A stretch of DNA of 46,974 bases from NCBI GenBank assembly GCA_949840805.1, contig CATKXR010000037.1, forward strand, positions 1-46,974, read 5' to 3'. Source of the stretch: an uncultured Lachnospiraceae bacterium (GTDB lineage: Bacteria; Bacillota; Clostridia; Lachnospirales; Lachnospiraceae). Below the pieces are notes generated by a model, which saw nothing but the letters and a program-made list of their open reading frames with translations, was not told the origin of the DNA and searched no databases. The stretch's first letter is position 1. Each line of letters begins with the position of its first letter. A program made the position numbers and the translations under genes. Positions 25,685 through 34,994 of this stretch are shown here, piece after piece.

Positions 25685-26173
25685 TTACACACTCCTGTTA
25701 AGATTCTCTCCCACCGCCTGTACTGCCTCCGCCGCTTCTCCTGTGCTTCCGTAAATCACATCCCGGACACCATCTGGACCGCTCTCAGGCGCCTGGCCCG
25801 CCGCTTCTGCCATGCCTCTCCCTTCCTCACTGATCTGCACAGAATCGTACCCGGGATTTCCCGCATTCCGCGCCGCCTCCGGCTCTGTCCTCTCTTCCTG
25901 CTCTTTCCTCTCTTCCCGTCTGGCCTGAATCAGTTTTTCCTGCTGCAGTTTTTCCTGTTTCTTCGCTTCTTCTGCATCCAGCTTCATACCTTGGCTGGTT
26001 TTTTCGCTGTATGCCTCTGCCTGTTCCGTAAGTTCTGCCGCATAGCCTAAAGCCCGCACCATTTTGTCCGTGTCTCCCTTCCGCTCCGCCGCCTCCGCCA
26101 CGTTCATGGGAGTGGATATCATACTAATACTGCTTCCTGCTCCTGCCAGGCCTTCCATAGTCTTCACATTCAT
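25685..26173 (-). CDS. Hypothetical charged helical protein, 162 residues
   Basis: This is an unrecognised small protein with a perfect AAGGAGG site before ATG 26173. The N-terminus (MNVKTMEGLAGAGSSISMISTP) is uncharged and Met/Ser/Gly-rich. Residues 50-100 form a long charged helix (KLDAEEAKKQEKLQQEKLIQARREERKEQEER), probably a coiled coil. The rest is acidic and Gly-rich. There is no signal peptide or membrane segment. It lies 84 nt downstream of the sensor kinase at 26258 on the same strand, so it may belong to that regulatory operon. Both it and the convergent 24555 gene start with MNV and share the style of composition. Confidence 0.72.
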   Translation of the reverse strand: MNVKTMEGLAGAGSSISMISTPMNVAEAAERKGDTDKMVRALGYAAELTEQAEAYSEKTSQGMKLDAEEAKKQEKLQQEKLIQARREERKEQEERTEPEAARNAGNPGYDSVQISEEGRGMAEAAGQAPESGPDGVRDVIYGSTGEAAEAVQAVGENLNRSV

Positions 26174-26257
26174 ATGATGACCTCCTTCATCGGAATATAA
26201 TATAATAGCTCTCTCCTATGGTTTCGGCGTCTGTGAGACAAATTTTAGGAATCCGTC

Positions 26258-27655
26258 TTATATGGATTCTTTCCTGTCATAAATGGCCTGATTATGATAC
26301 AAAGGCAGCAGGACCGATATGGTAAACACGCCCCCTTCTGCTTCCATGTGGACGACTCCATTGTAGTTTGCTGCGGCAGCTTTGATATTGGCAAGCCCCA
26401 GTCCATGGTTTTGGGGATCCTTCTTGCGGCTTTTTTCCGTATTAAAGCTGTCCGCTATGTCCGTGCTGTTTCGCACCTCCAAGAAAAAGCATTTTTTCAC
26501 GGTTCCCATATATATCTGTATAAACCGGTCCTCCCATTTCTTTTCCTGAAGCCTTTCACAGGCTTCCACAGCATTGTCCAGAATATTTCCTGCTATAATA
26601 CAAAGATCCGTATCTTTTACCGGAAAATCTTCCGGCAGCCTGGCATCGCACTGCCAGCGTATCCCCTTCTCCGTGGCCTGACGCCTTTTATAGGAAAGAA
26701 GCGCGTCCAGCACAAGGCTACCGGTAGCTTCATCCCCTGCCTCCAGTTTCCCTGCCTTTGCCATATCCTTCAGATAAGCGCCGGCTTGCTCCCACTGCCG
26801 GTTCTGCACCAGGCTCTCCAAGGCAATGAGATGATTCTTCAAATCGTGCCGCAGACGTTCCATCTGGCTGTACTGGTCTTCCAGCATCTGATAGTATGCC
26901 ACCTGACGGCAGACCTGCTCCCTGGCTTTTTCCTCCCTGTCAATTTTGTCCATCCCAAACACAAAAAAACCTGCCGCCGCCATAGCCAGCCCCGTATACA
27001 GGCACATCGCCCCGTGGCTGAAAAGCTGATTTTCATACAGCCCGTATTTCCCCCAGTCCTGGACCATGATACCGTTGCTGGCTCCCCAGTTAATAAGGTC
27101 CGTCAGCAAAATAATACACGCAAGAGGCACTGCCATAAAAAAATACCAGCTTTTTCTCTTATCAGAAAAAACCGGCGAAAACAGCCGGGAAAGCAGATTC
27201 ACGGCAGTTATGCCTCCTGCATAAGTCAAAAGGACAATCCCTCTTTCGGCCCATGTCCCAAGAAAGGTCGCCTGCCCGCTTCCTGTGGCGATGTGAATGA
27301 AAATTAATGATGCGCAGCAAAAAAACGACTCGCCGAAATTCCATATCAGGCCGGTCATTGTCTCCAGGATAACCGCCGCCAGCAGCTTCTTCCCTCTTTC
27401 TTCTCCAAACATCGCCAAAGCCAGCCCGATAAACAGCACATGGCTGCATATGGCGTACAAGATATGGGGGATCATTCTGTTTTCCAAAAATATTGCCATC
27501 ACTGCATGTCCGCCGAAAAGAAATCCTGCAAATCCCCTTGCTTCTGAGGATTTCCCCTGTAAATGGCTTTTCAGAAAACGGGAAACACACCAGGTATATG
27601 CCAGGCGGCAGGCCAGAGAGACAAAGATATCCGGACCCTCTGCCGCCATACTCAT
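26258..27655 (-). CDS. GHKL sensor histidine kinase (AgrC/quorum-type)
   Basis: The 465-residue membrane kinase has an N-terminal half (to about 210) with six hydrophobic segments, as in peptide-sensing AgrC-like kinases. A dimerisation helix with the phospho-acceptor follows (MERLRHDLKNHLIALESL, His about 274), and then a GHKL ATPase with N box IIAGNILDNAVEACERL and G box GLGLANIKAAAANYNG. Its start overlaps the response-regulator stop in an ATGA arrangement, so the two are translationally coupled. It should phosphorylate the LytTR regulator at 27652-28368. The signal is not evident; no autoinducer peptide gene was seen nearby. Confidence 0.92.
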   Translation of the reverse strand: MSMAAEGPDIFVSLACRLAYTWCVSRFLKSHLQGKSSEARGFAGFLFGGHAVMAIFLENRMIPHILYAICSHVLFIGLALAMFGEERGKKLLAAVILETMTGLIWNFGESFFCCASLIFIHIATGSGQATFLGTWAERGIVLLTYAGGITAVNLLSRLFSPVFSDKRKSWYFFMAVPLACIILLTDLINWGASNGIMVQDWGKYGLYENQLFSHGAMCLYTGLAMAAAGFFVFGMDKIDREEKAREQVCRQVAYYQMLEDQYSQMERLRHDLKNHLIALESLVQNRQWEQAGAYLKDMAKAGKLEAGDEATGSLVLDALLSYKRRQATEKGIRWQCDARLPEDFPVKDTDLCIIAGNILDNAVEACERLQEKKWEDRFIQIYMGTVKKCFFLEVRNSTDIADSFNTEKSRKKDPQNHGLGLANIKAAAANYNGVVHMEAEGGVFTISVLLPLYHNQAIYDRKESI

Positions 27656-28368
27656 AAAATCCCTCCGTTATTCCTCATGTAAGAAAGAATCTCCTGGCAG
27701 AACGCCTCATATCTGCGCTTTGCGATGATAATCTTCTCTTTGTTGTCCAGGATTGCCTCCTGCCGGTTGTAAACCTCCACGTACCTTAAATTTACCAGAT
27801 AGCTTTTATGGCATCGGAAAAAACCTTTTCCCTCAAGCTGCCTCTCCAAATCCCCCATCTGCCCATAAAAAGTGAATATCCCGTTTTTTTCATGGACATC
27901 CACCTGTCTGCCTTTGACTTCAAAATACAGGATCTGGTCTAAAAAAAGTTTTCTCCTCTGCCTCTCTCTGCTGGCCACAATATATTCCCCGGAGCTTTCC
28001 GTTTCTCTCTCCGCCGCCCGCCTTAAGACCTGTTTCAGCTTCTCATCTTCCACAGGCTTTACCAGGTAGTGGAACGCCTCCACATCGTAGGCGTCAAACA
28101 CGTATCTGCGGCTGGAAGACAAAAAAACGAGCATTTTTTTAAAGGCAAGCTCCCGGCACCTCCTGGCCGTCTCCATGCCATCCATTTCATTCATAAGAAT
28201 ATCCAGGAAAATAAGGTCGAACTGCCCTAAGGATTTAAGCAGTTCCCTTCCGCTGTAAAATTGCCCGATGGTACAGGGAATCTTCAGCTCCTTTGCCAAT
28301 GTCCGTATTTTTGCTGATATATTCAGGCATTCCAGAATCTCGTCATCACAGACTGCAATCGCCAGCAT
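27652..28368 (-). CDS. LytTR family response regulator
   Basis: The 238-residue protein has an N-terminal receiver domain (IAVCDDEILECLNI, phospho-acceptor Asp in LIFLDILMNEMDGMETARRC, lysine in HYLVKPVEDEKL) and a C-terminal LytTR DNA-binding domain (LDQILYFEVKGRQVDVHEKNGIFTFYGQMGDLE... FFRCHKSYLVNLRYVEVYNRQ). LytTR proteins bind imperfect direct repeats upstream of target promoters; I did not find a convincing pair here. It sits between two GHKL kinases, 118 nt after one and overlapping the other. Confidence 0.94.
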   Translation of the reverse strand: MLAIAVCDDEILECLNISAKIRTLAKELKIPCTIGQFYSGRELLKSLGQFDLIFLDILMNEMDGMETARRCRELAFKKMLVFLSSSRRYVFDAYDVEAFHYLVKPVEDEKLKQVLRRAAERETESSGEYIVASRERQRRKLFLDQILYFEVKGRQVDVHEKNGIFTFYGQMGDLERQLEGKGFFRCHKSYLVNLRYVEVYNRQEAILDNKEKIIIAKRRYEAFCQEILSYMRNNGGIL

Positions 28369-28486
28369 GGTTTCACCTGCTTTCTGTTTTTAGATTTATC
28401 GGCGGACAATGCTGAAAATTTCGCCCCATGTAATGAACGGGCAAATATTCGTCGCAAACGTTTTCCTTTTCGTCTGCCAGGACTGC

Positions 28487-30307
28487 TCACAGCCTGACAT
28501 AAACCGAAGATAAAAACACAAAACCGTCTGTTTCAAATTTCGCGACGCCGCCATGCTGCTGCGCCACCGCCGCAACCGAGCCGGTTCCAATGCCGAAATC
28601 GCCATGTTTGCTGGAAATCAGCCTGCCGTCCTTTTCTTTGAATTTTCCGTTAAAACTGTTGTCAAGAGTGATGACCAGCGTCTTATACTGCAGGCTGCTG
28701 TTCAGCCGGATAAATTTTTTCCCCTCGGTCATACCCGCGCAGGCTTCGATGGCATTCTCAAACAGGTTTCCGAAAATCACGCACAGACTGCTGTCCGTGA
28801 TCTGCTCCAGATGTTCCGGCACCATAAGCCGGATGGAACACTCAATGCCTTTTTCCTCCGCAATAGCGGCATAATGGGAGACAATGGCATTGACTGCCGC
28901 GTTTTCACAGTAATTCATTTTTTGTTCCGAAGGGATTTTTGCAATCAATGTGTCCAGATACTCTGCCAGAAGATGCTCCTCCCCTTCCTGGTTGTACCTT
29001 TGGATCACAGCCAGGTGATGGCGGAGGTCATGCCGCTGTTCCTTCACGGCCTTTGCATTCTGTAAAAGCGCCTGGTGATATTTTTTCTGTTCCTCGATCT
29101 GATTTTCCATCAGGCTGACCTCAAAGGCAAGCTGCTGCTTCTGCTCTTTCAGCCGCAAAGCGTCCCGGATAACCAGGCCGCCGATTATCCCTGTCATCAG
29201 GGTAAATATGATTGCGCCGATTTGAAAAATAGAGGACAAAACATTGGTGAAACGCACGGAATAATTTACCACCTCAAGGATGGCGCTGATGGTCAGCACC
29301 GCCATAGGCAGGAAAAACTTCCTTGCCAGCCAGTTTTTATACCGCAGCCCTTCATAAAGGATATAGCCTGCCAGAAACAGAAGCGTAAGCGGCACCAGCA
29401 CATGAAAAAAACGAAGGCTCTGAGAAAAACCGGCAATCCCCAAAAGCTGAAGCAAAAAAGCAATGGCGGCGGCGTACAGGTCCACAAGACACAAAAAATG
29501 CAGCGGACGGGCATCGTGAAATGAGATCATGGTAAAAGCAAACAAAAGGAGCGGCACCGGAATGGTGTAGAGCCCCATAAAAGCCAGCAGATACAGCAGG
29601 GTCGGATTGGGGATAAACAGGCCTGTCAGGTTGCATTCTCCAAAACACCATACCCCCACATTCAGCGAAGACAGTCCGAGATAGAGAAATACGACGCCTT
29701 TTCGTTCAAAAAAGACAATCGCCATCGCCATGAAAATCAACAGAAGGCCGAGGGTTATCTGGACAAGGGAAATAATAAAAGGATACCCCATGATTTCCAG
29801 AAGGCTGTTTAACACATCGGCCAGAGGTCCCACCAGAAACGGCTGTACCGTCAGCGTGTTGCGGGTCCGGGGGGACAGATATTCGAAACGGAGCCGAACC
29901 GTCCCGCTGAAACGGTCTAACGGAATTGCCGCCACCGTAGTAGCCGGATCATCCATAAATTTCGGAAAACTCCCCTCCTGGCCGGAGGTATAAACCAATA
30001 TGTCGTTGACGTAGACCTTAAGAGGGGCATAGACGCTTTTTACATACAGGCACTCGCTGTCATCCACCAAAAATTCGACTGTAAGCGTGACAGGGGTACG
30101 CGCCGCGAGCGGAGAAAAATTGTGGGGCAGGGAAATGTCAGATTCTTCCCCTCCTGTCAGGGCCGTAACCTGGTCGATCCGCCGCACATTGTCTAAATAA
30201 GAAGGCGTTTCTTTTAAATAGCCGCGGCTGCCTGTAAGCAGGGCAAACAGGCACAGGACATAAAGGATGCCTGGCAAAATAGAAACGACGCTGATTTTTT
30301 TATTCAT
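28487..30307 (-). CDS. 7TM-type GHKL sensor histidine kinase
   Basis: The 606-residue protein has an N-terminal signal-anchor (residues 7-28), then an extracytoplasmic beta-rich region (about 30-185, with VTLTVEFLVDDSECLYVKSVYAPLKVYVNDILVYTSGQ). Seven hydrophobic segments (about 190-400) follow, like 7TMR-DISM receptors, then a coiled coil (LRLKEQKQQLAFEVSLMENQ). The H box is KEQRHDLRHHLAVIQRY, and the GHKL ATPase has N box VIFGNLFENAIEACAGM and GIGTGSVAAVAQQHGG. AGGAGG precedes ATG 30307. It is encoded first, followed by the LytTR regulator and a second kinase on the same strand. The extracytoplasmic part looks like a carbohydrate-binding fold, which suggests a sugar-like signal, but this is inference. 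Confidence 0.9.
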   Translation of the reverse strand: MNKKISVVSILPGILYVLCLFALLTGSRGYLKETPSYLDNVRRIDQVTALTGGEESDISLPHNFSPLAARTPVTLTVEFLVDDSECLYVKSVYAPLKVYVNDILVYTSGQEGSFPKFMDDPATTVAAIPLDRFSGTVRLRFEYLSPRTRNTLTVQPFLVGPLADVLNSLLEIMGYPFIISLVQITLGLLLIFMAMAIVFFERKGVVFLYLGLSSLNVGVWCFGECNLTGLFIPNPTLLYLLAFMGLYTIPVPLLLFAFTMISFHDARPLHFLCLVDLYAAAIAFLLQLLGIAGFSQSLRFFHVLVPLTLLFLAGYILYEGLRYKNWLARKFFLPMAVLTISAILEVVNYSVRFTNVLSSIFQIGAIIFTLMTGIIGGLVIRDALRLKEQKQQLAFEVSLMENQIEEQKKYHQALLQNAKAVKEQRHDLRHHLAVIQRYNQEGEEHLLAEYLDTLIAKIPSEQKMNYCENAAVNAIVSHYAAIAEEKGIECSIRLMVPEHLEQITDSSLCVIFGNLFENAIEACAGMTEGKKFIRLNSSLQYKTLVITLDNSFNGKFKEKDGRLISSKHGDFGIGTGSVAAVAQQHGGVAKFETDGFVFLSSVYVRL

Positions 30308-30411
30308 CTTCCGTCCTCCTCTTCCAGGAAACGGTACATAAAACTCCAAGTCTGTCTTTCCTTTTTCCGTCATTATACGGCACATATGAAAAAAAGTCAA
30401 AAAGTCCTATG

Positions 30412-31371
30412 TTAAAAAACCCGCAAAAACTCCTGGCTCTCTCCAACCACCCGAATCCCGTTCTTTTTCAAAAGCTCCGCCGTCACCCCGTCCCCTTTTG
30501 CGAGCCTTCCCGAATGGGTACCGTCATAGATCATGCCGCTGCCGCAGGAAGGGCTCCTCTCTTTCAGGACAGCCGCTTTACAGCCATACGCTTTTGCCAG
30601 TGCCAGGGTCTCCCTTGCACCCCTCTCATACTCCTGTGTCACATCCGTTCCGTCAGCCGCCACCACCCTGCCTGCCGAACGCTCCGCCGGTTTCCTTGGA
30701 GTGGGAAGCCCTCCCAGTATCTCTGGACATACGGGGATCAGATTGGCCCATTCCATCATTGCCATTACGCCCTTGTCCTCTACGCCTTTTTCGTTGTACC
30801 GGCAATGGGCTCCCACCAGGCAGGCGCTGACCAGAATGTTAGGCTTTATGGGTCTTTCCTTTTTTTTGTATAAAATGTGGCGCAGCCGTCCATGATACTT
30901 TTCCTTTGTGGCGACAATCACATAGCCATGACGCAGCATGGTGTTGAGGCTTGCATGGTTATCCGGATGGACCGTACACAAAAGATATTCGTGAGGGAAG
31001 AGACAAAGTTCTCTTTCCGCAGCCTCCAAAAGCCTGCCCTGCAGATGGTTTCCCCGGTACTCAGGCCGTACAGCCGCCGAATCCATATGGGCTGACAGAA
31101 GAAGCTGATCCTGTCCAAGCCTCAGCTCACGGCCAAGATTTCCTTCATCATCTCCCGGAAAAGCCACAATAAAAAAGGCTGCGATCTCCCCCTTCTCTGC
31201 CTCCGCCACCATGGTGAAACCCTGCCTCTCAATATGGTCCTCAATCCACTTTTTATCATCCGGCACAAACCACTCCTCATTTTCCATAGTCTGTACCGCC
31301 TGTTCCATCACTTCCCATATCTGCCCGGCATCTCCCGGGACCGCCCTGCGGATTTTAAATTCATCAGCCAT
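30412..31371 (-). CDS. GNAT acetyltransferase fused to DUF523
   Basis: This 319-residue two-domain protein has a GNAT N-acetyltransferase at 1-170 (FKIRRAVPGDAGQIWEVMEQAV; acetyl-CoA site SAAVRPEYRGNHLQGRLLEAAE; TVHPDNHASLNTMLRHGY). Residues 175-319 are DUF523 (NILVSACLVGAHCRYNEKG, VPVCPEILGGLPTPR-like text, AVLKERSPSCGSGMIYDGTHSGRLAKGDG). The cysteines in SACL, VCPE and SPSCG are the conserved DUF523 set. AAGGAG lies 7 nt before ATG 31371. It is divergent from sfsA, with 128 bp between the two starts. DUF523 proteins have no agreed function; the fused GNAT hints at acetylation or a regulatory partner. Confidence 0.88.
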   Translation of the reverse strand: MADEFKIRRAVPGDAGQIWEVMEQAVQTMENEEWFVPDDKKWIEDHIERQGFTMVAEAEKGEIAAFFIVAFPGDDEGNLGRELRLGQDQLLLSAHMDSAAVRPEYRGNHLQGRLLEAAERELCLFPHEYLLCTVHPDNHASLNTMLRHGYVIVATKEKYHGRLRHILYKKKERPIKPNILVSACLVGAHCRYNEKGVEDKGVMAMMEWANLIPVCPEILGGLPTPRKPAERSAGRVVAADGTDVTQEYERGARETLALAKAYGCKAAVLKERSPSCGSGMIYDGTHSGRLAKGDGVTAELLKKNGIRVVGESQEFLRVF

Positions 31372-31499
31372 CCAAATTCTCCTTAAATTCACGTTGACAT
31401 TTACCTGAAAAAATGCCAGAATCTTTCCATAACCACGCCGCAAAAAGGGCTGCCATCCCGGCTTCCCCTTTTCAGTGCCACGCTAAAGGAGCCCCTCTT

Positions 31500-32210
31500 A
31501 TGATATATGAACATATAAAAACAGCCGTTTTCTTAGAACGCCCCAACCGTTTCATCGCTTACGCCGCCCTTGGCAAGGAAACCGTAACCTGCCATGTAAA
31601 AAATACCGGGCGATGCCGGGAGCTGCTTCTTCCCAAAACGCCCGTCCTCCTCCAGTTCCATCCCGATGCGGCAAAAAACGGCAGGAAAACAGAATACTCC
31701 CTGATCGGGGTCTGGAAACAGACAAAAAACGGCAGAATGCTGATCAACATCGATTCCCAGGCCCCCAATCAGGTAGCCTGGGAATGGTTATGCCAGGGCC
31801 ACGCCCCCTTTTCCCCTGTTACCGATATCCGCCGGGAGGTCCGCTACCATTCCTCCCGCTTTGATCTGTCCTTCCGGCAAAATGGGGCCCCTGCCTTCCT
31901 GGAAGTAAAAGGCGTCACATTGGAAGAAGACGGCGTCGCCCGTTTCCCCGATGCCCCTACCGAGCGGGGCGTAAAACATCTTCAAGAACTGGAAAAAGCC
32001 GCAAAAGATGGATATCTCTGCTACGTCCTGTTTGTGATTGCCATGAAAAACATCCGTCTTTTTGAACCCAACACGGCCACCCATCCTCAGTTTGGAGAAG
32101 CCCTGGCCCACGCCGCCGCCCATGGCGTTACCATATTGGCGCGGGACTGTGTCGTCACGCCCCGCAGCCTTTCCATCGATGCCCCGGTTCCGGTCAGGCT
32201 GCCACGGTAG
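31500..32210 (+). CDS. sfsA: SfsA, sugar fermentation stimulation protein
   Basis: This 236-residue SfsA family protein has the N-terminal OB-like part FLERPNRFIAYAALGKETVTCHVKNTGRCRELL, then LINIDSQAPNQVAWEW, and the nuclease-like core FLEVKGVTLEEDGVARFPDAPTERGVKHLQEL, YLCYVLFVIAMKN, characteristic of the family. AGGAG lies about 9 nt before ATG 31500; the open frame upstream lacks such a site. It is reported to bind DNA and influence maltose use in E. coli; in clostridia the role is undetermined. It ends 12 nt from the polA stop (convergent), with no room for a separate terminator. Confidence 0.93.
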   Translation: MIYEHIKTAVFLERPNRFIAYAALGKETVTCHVKNTGRCRELLLPKTPVLLQFHPDAAKNGRKTEYSLIGVWKQTKNGRMLINIDSQAPNQVAWEWLCQGHAPFSPVTDIRREVRYHSSRFDLSFRQNGAPAFLEVKGVTLEEDGVARFPDAPTERGVKHLQELEKAAKDGYLCYVLFVIAMKNIRLFEPNTATHPQFGEALAHAAAHGVTILARDCVVTPRSLSIDAPVPVRLPR

Positions 32211-32222
32211 ATCCATATGTTC

Positions 32223-34895
32223 TCACTTGGCGTCAAACCAGCTCTTTCCCCGGGTTGCCTCCACTTCCAGGGCGACCCGCAGGGATGCGGCGTGCTTCAT
32301 CTTATCTTCCAAAATCCTTGCCACATCCTCCGTCTCACTCTCCGGCGCCTCCACCAGAAGCTCATCATGGACCTGCAGCACAATCCGGGATTTCATCCCC
32401 CTCATCCGCAGTTCCTTATCCACCGCTGTCATGGCAAGCTTCATGATATCCGCCGCCGAACCCTGGATCGGTGAATTCATGGCGACCCGCTCTCCAAAAG
32501 AACGCTGCATGAAATTGCTGGATTTCAGCTCCGGGATCGGCCTTCTTCTTCCGAACATGGTGGTGACAAAACCCTTTTCCTTCCCATCAGCCACCTGCCT
32601 GTCCAGGAATTCCTTTACCCCCGGATAAGTCTCAAAATATTTATTGATATACTCCACTGCCTCCTGACGGGAGATGCTCAGGTCTTCACTGAGCCCGAAA
32701 GCGCTGATGCCATAGACGATCCCGAAATTTACCGCCTTGGCATTGCGCCGCTGCAGGGCAGTCACCTCATGAAGAGGCGTATGGAACACCTCCGATGCCG
32801 TAATGGCATGGATGTCCTGGGCTTCCCCGTAGGCTTTGATCAGCCGCTCATCCCCCGACATATGGGCCAGGATCCGAAGCTCGATCTGGGAATAGTCCGC
32901 GTCTACAAACACGCACCCCTCCTCCGGTACAAACACTTTCCGAATGGCCCTCCCCAGCTCCATCCGCACCGGGATATTCTGCAGGTTCGGCTCCGTGCTG
33001 CTGATTCTCCCGGTGGCCGTAATGGTCTGGTTAAACTTCCCGTGGATTCTTTCATCGTCTCCGATATAGACCGCCAGCCCTTCTGCATAGGTAGAATAGA
33101 GCTTGGCATACTGCCGGTAATCCAGAATCTTTTGGACCAGCGGATAATCCGGCGCCAGCTTCTCCAGCACATCCGCCGCCGTAGAGTAACCGGTCTTGGT
33201 CTTCTTGCCGTGGGGAAGCTTCATATGGTCAAAAAGCACCTCCCCAAGCTGTTTCGGCGAATTAATATTAAACTGCTCTCCTGCCAGCCCATAGATTTCC
33301 TGCTCCAGCTTATCGGTCTTTCCCTTCAGATCCTCCCCATAAGCCTTAAGCCGCTCTCTGTCTACCCGTATGCCTGCTTCCTCCATATGGTGCAGGCTGT
33401 AGATCAACGGCATTTCCATGGTATAAAAAAGCTCCTTCATCCCCTGCTTTTCAAGCATTTCCAAAAGGACCGGCATAGCCTTCCAGGCAATGTATCCCAT
33501 ATAGCAGGCACAGGTCACGGCCCGCTCTTCCCCTCTTCCCAGGGCATTTCCGAGAGGCTCTTTCCCCAGAAGATCCGCCTTGGAAGGCACGGCCATCTCC
33601 AGATAATCCCTGGCCAGGTCATCGTAGCCATAGGTGTCCTTTAACGGGTTCAGCAGATACCCTGCCACCCCCATGTCCGCCGCCGGGCAGCCATAATCCA
33701 GCTTTAAATATTTTAACTGGGATTTCAAATCCAGCACAGCCGCGTAATTCCCCTCTTCGGCCTTGTCCTCTTTCCGGGAAAGAGAATCGAGAAGCTTTTC
33801 CAGCTTATCACACAGATACGCTCCTGTCACAAACCCGTTGACCGGAACCGCGTAGCACTCCTCCTCGCCAAAACAGATTCCCATGCCGCCGATTCCTTCC
33901 CCATCGAGGACCAGTTGGAAACCCACCCGCTCTGCTTTAGCCGCCTTCTCAAAGATCTGTTCCACGCCTGCAAATTCTTCCACAAACCAGAAATGTTCTT
34001 CCGCCTGAGAAGCGCCGCATCCCCTCTGCCCGGCGTCAAACCGCTGCAGAAACGACTGAAAGCCAAGGCGCCTCATATACTGGTACGCTTCCGGCGTGTA
34101 GAGATTTTCTATTCTGGCATCCTCATAGGAAAACTCCACCGGGCAGTCAATACAAATCGTAGCCAGCTTCTTGCTCATCACCGCCATATCGTAGTGCTCC
34201 GCCAGGGCCTTCTTCGCCCGGGGCGGCCTGACCTCCTCCAGATGGGCATAGGCGTTCTCAATGCTCCCATAAGCCACGATCAGGCTGGTGGCCGTCTTTT
34301 CCCCTATGGAAGGCACTCCCGGAATATTGTCCGATGCATCTCCCATCAGGGCCTTCACATCGATAAATTCCTCCGGTGTAACCTGATACTCCCGCTTTAC
34401 GTCCTCCGGGTAATAATCCTTTACCTCTGTGCCGTTCCGGTTGGTCTTGGGAATCCGTATTTTAATGTGGGTGTCCGCAAGCTGCAGCAGGTCCCGGTCT
34501 CCCGATACCACCGAAACCTCCACATTTTCTCCTGCCATGCGCTTTGCCAGGGTTCCTAAAATATCATCCGCCTCATATCCTGCCAGCGTCACCACCGGCA
34601 CTCCCATGGCAGAAAGCACTTCCTTCATGAGAGGCACCTGCTCCCTCAGCTCCTCCGGCATAGGCTTCCTGGTTCCCTTATATGCCTCGTACATCTTGTG
34701 CCGGAACGTAGGCTCATGAAGGTCAAAAGCCACTGCAAGATGGTCTGCCTTTTCTTCCTCCAGGACTTTAAACATGATATTTAAAAAGCCATACACCCCG
34801 TTGGTGTGAAGCCCCTCAAAATTTGTCAGCTCCGGCACCCCGTAAAAGGCCCTGTTTAAAATGCTGTGCCCGTCAATCAATACAAGCTTTTCCAT
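32223..34895 (-). CDS. polA: DNA polymerase I
   Basis: The 890-residue protein is full length for Pol I. The 5'-3' exonuclease domain occupies 1-290 (LVLIDGHSILNRAFYG, AVAFDLHEPTFRHKMYEAYKGTR, VVSGDRDLLQLAD, GDASDNIPGVPSIGEKTA). The polymerase domain has motif A FVDADYSQIELRILAHMSGD, motif B RRNAKAVNFGIVYGISAFG and motif C VLQVHDELLVEAP. The middle 3'-5' exonuclease-like region (about 300-480) lacks the DxE signature (it reads LVLDGEGIGGMGI), so proofreading is probably absent, as in many Gram-positive Pol I enzymes. It fills gaps in repair and removes Okazaki primers. The start at 34895 has a GGAG-type site just upstream. Confidence 0.97.
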   Translation of the reverse strand: MEKLVLIDGHSILNRAFYGVPELTNFEGLHTNGVYGFLNIMFKVLEEEKADHLAVAFDLHEPTFRHKMYEAYKGTRKPMPEELREQVPLMKEVLSAMGVPVVTLAGYEADDILGTLAKRMAGENVEVSVVSGDRDLLQLADTHIKIRIPKTNRNGTEVKDYYPEDVKREYQVTPEEFIDVKALMGDASDNIPGVPSIGEKTATSLIVAYGSIENAYAHLEEVRPPRAKKALAEHYDMAVMSKKLATICIDCPVEFSYEDARIENLYTPEAYQYMRRLGFQSFLQRFDAGQRGCGASQAEEHFWFVEEFAGVEQIFEKAAKAERVGFQLVLDGEGIGGMGICFGEEECYAVPVNGFVTGAYLCDKLEKLLDSLSRKEDKAEEGNYAAVLDLKSQLKYLKLDYGCPAADMGVAGYLLNPLKDTYGYDDLARDYLEMAVPSKADLLGKEPLGNALGRGEERAVTCACYMGYIAWKAMPVLLEMLEKQGMKELFYTMEMPLIYSLHHMEEAGIRVDRERLKAYGEDLKGKTDKLEQEIYGLAGEQFNINSPKQLGEVLFDHMKLPHGKKTKTGYSTAADVLEKLAPDYPLVQKILDYRQYAKLYSTYAEGLAVYIGDDERIHGKFNQTITATGRISSTEPNLQNIPVRMELGRAIRKVFVPEEGCVFVDADYSQIELRILAHMSGDERLIKAYGEAQDIHAITASEVFHTPLHEVTALQRRNAKAVNFGIVYGISAFGLSEDLSISRQEAVEYINKYFETYPGVKEFLDRQVADGKEKGFVTTMFGRRRPIPELKSSNFMQRSFGERVAMNSPIQGSAADIMKLAMTAVDKELRMRGMKSRIVLQVHDELLVEAPESETEDVARILEDKMKHAASLRVALEVEATRGKSWFDAK

Positions 34896-34994
34896 TTTGC
34901 GATCTCCTTATTTTTTATTACCTGGGACCGGGCGGCCCGGACGCCTCTGCGCTGCCGGACACCCGCGGCGAACGGTTCCCCTCCGTCTGCCGTC

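Noticed and set aside
28396..28605. A 69-residue minus-strand frame overlapping the 7TM kinase end.
   Set aside because: It is an out-of-frame shadow of the kinase gene with no features of its own.
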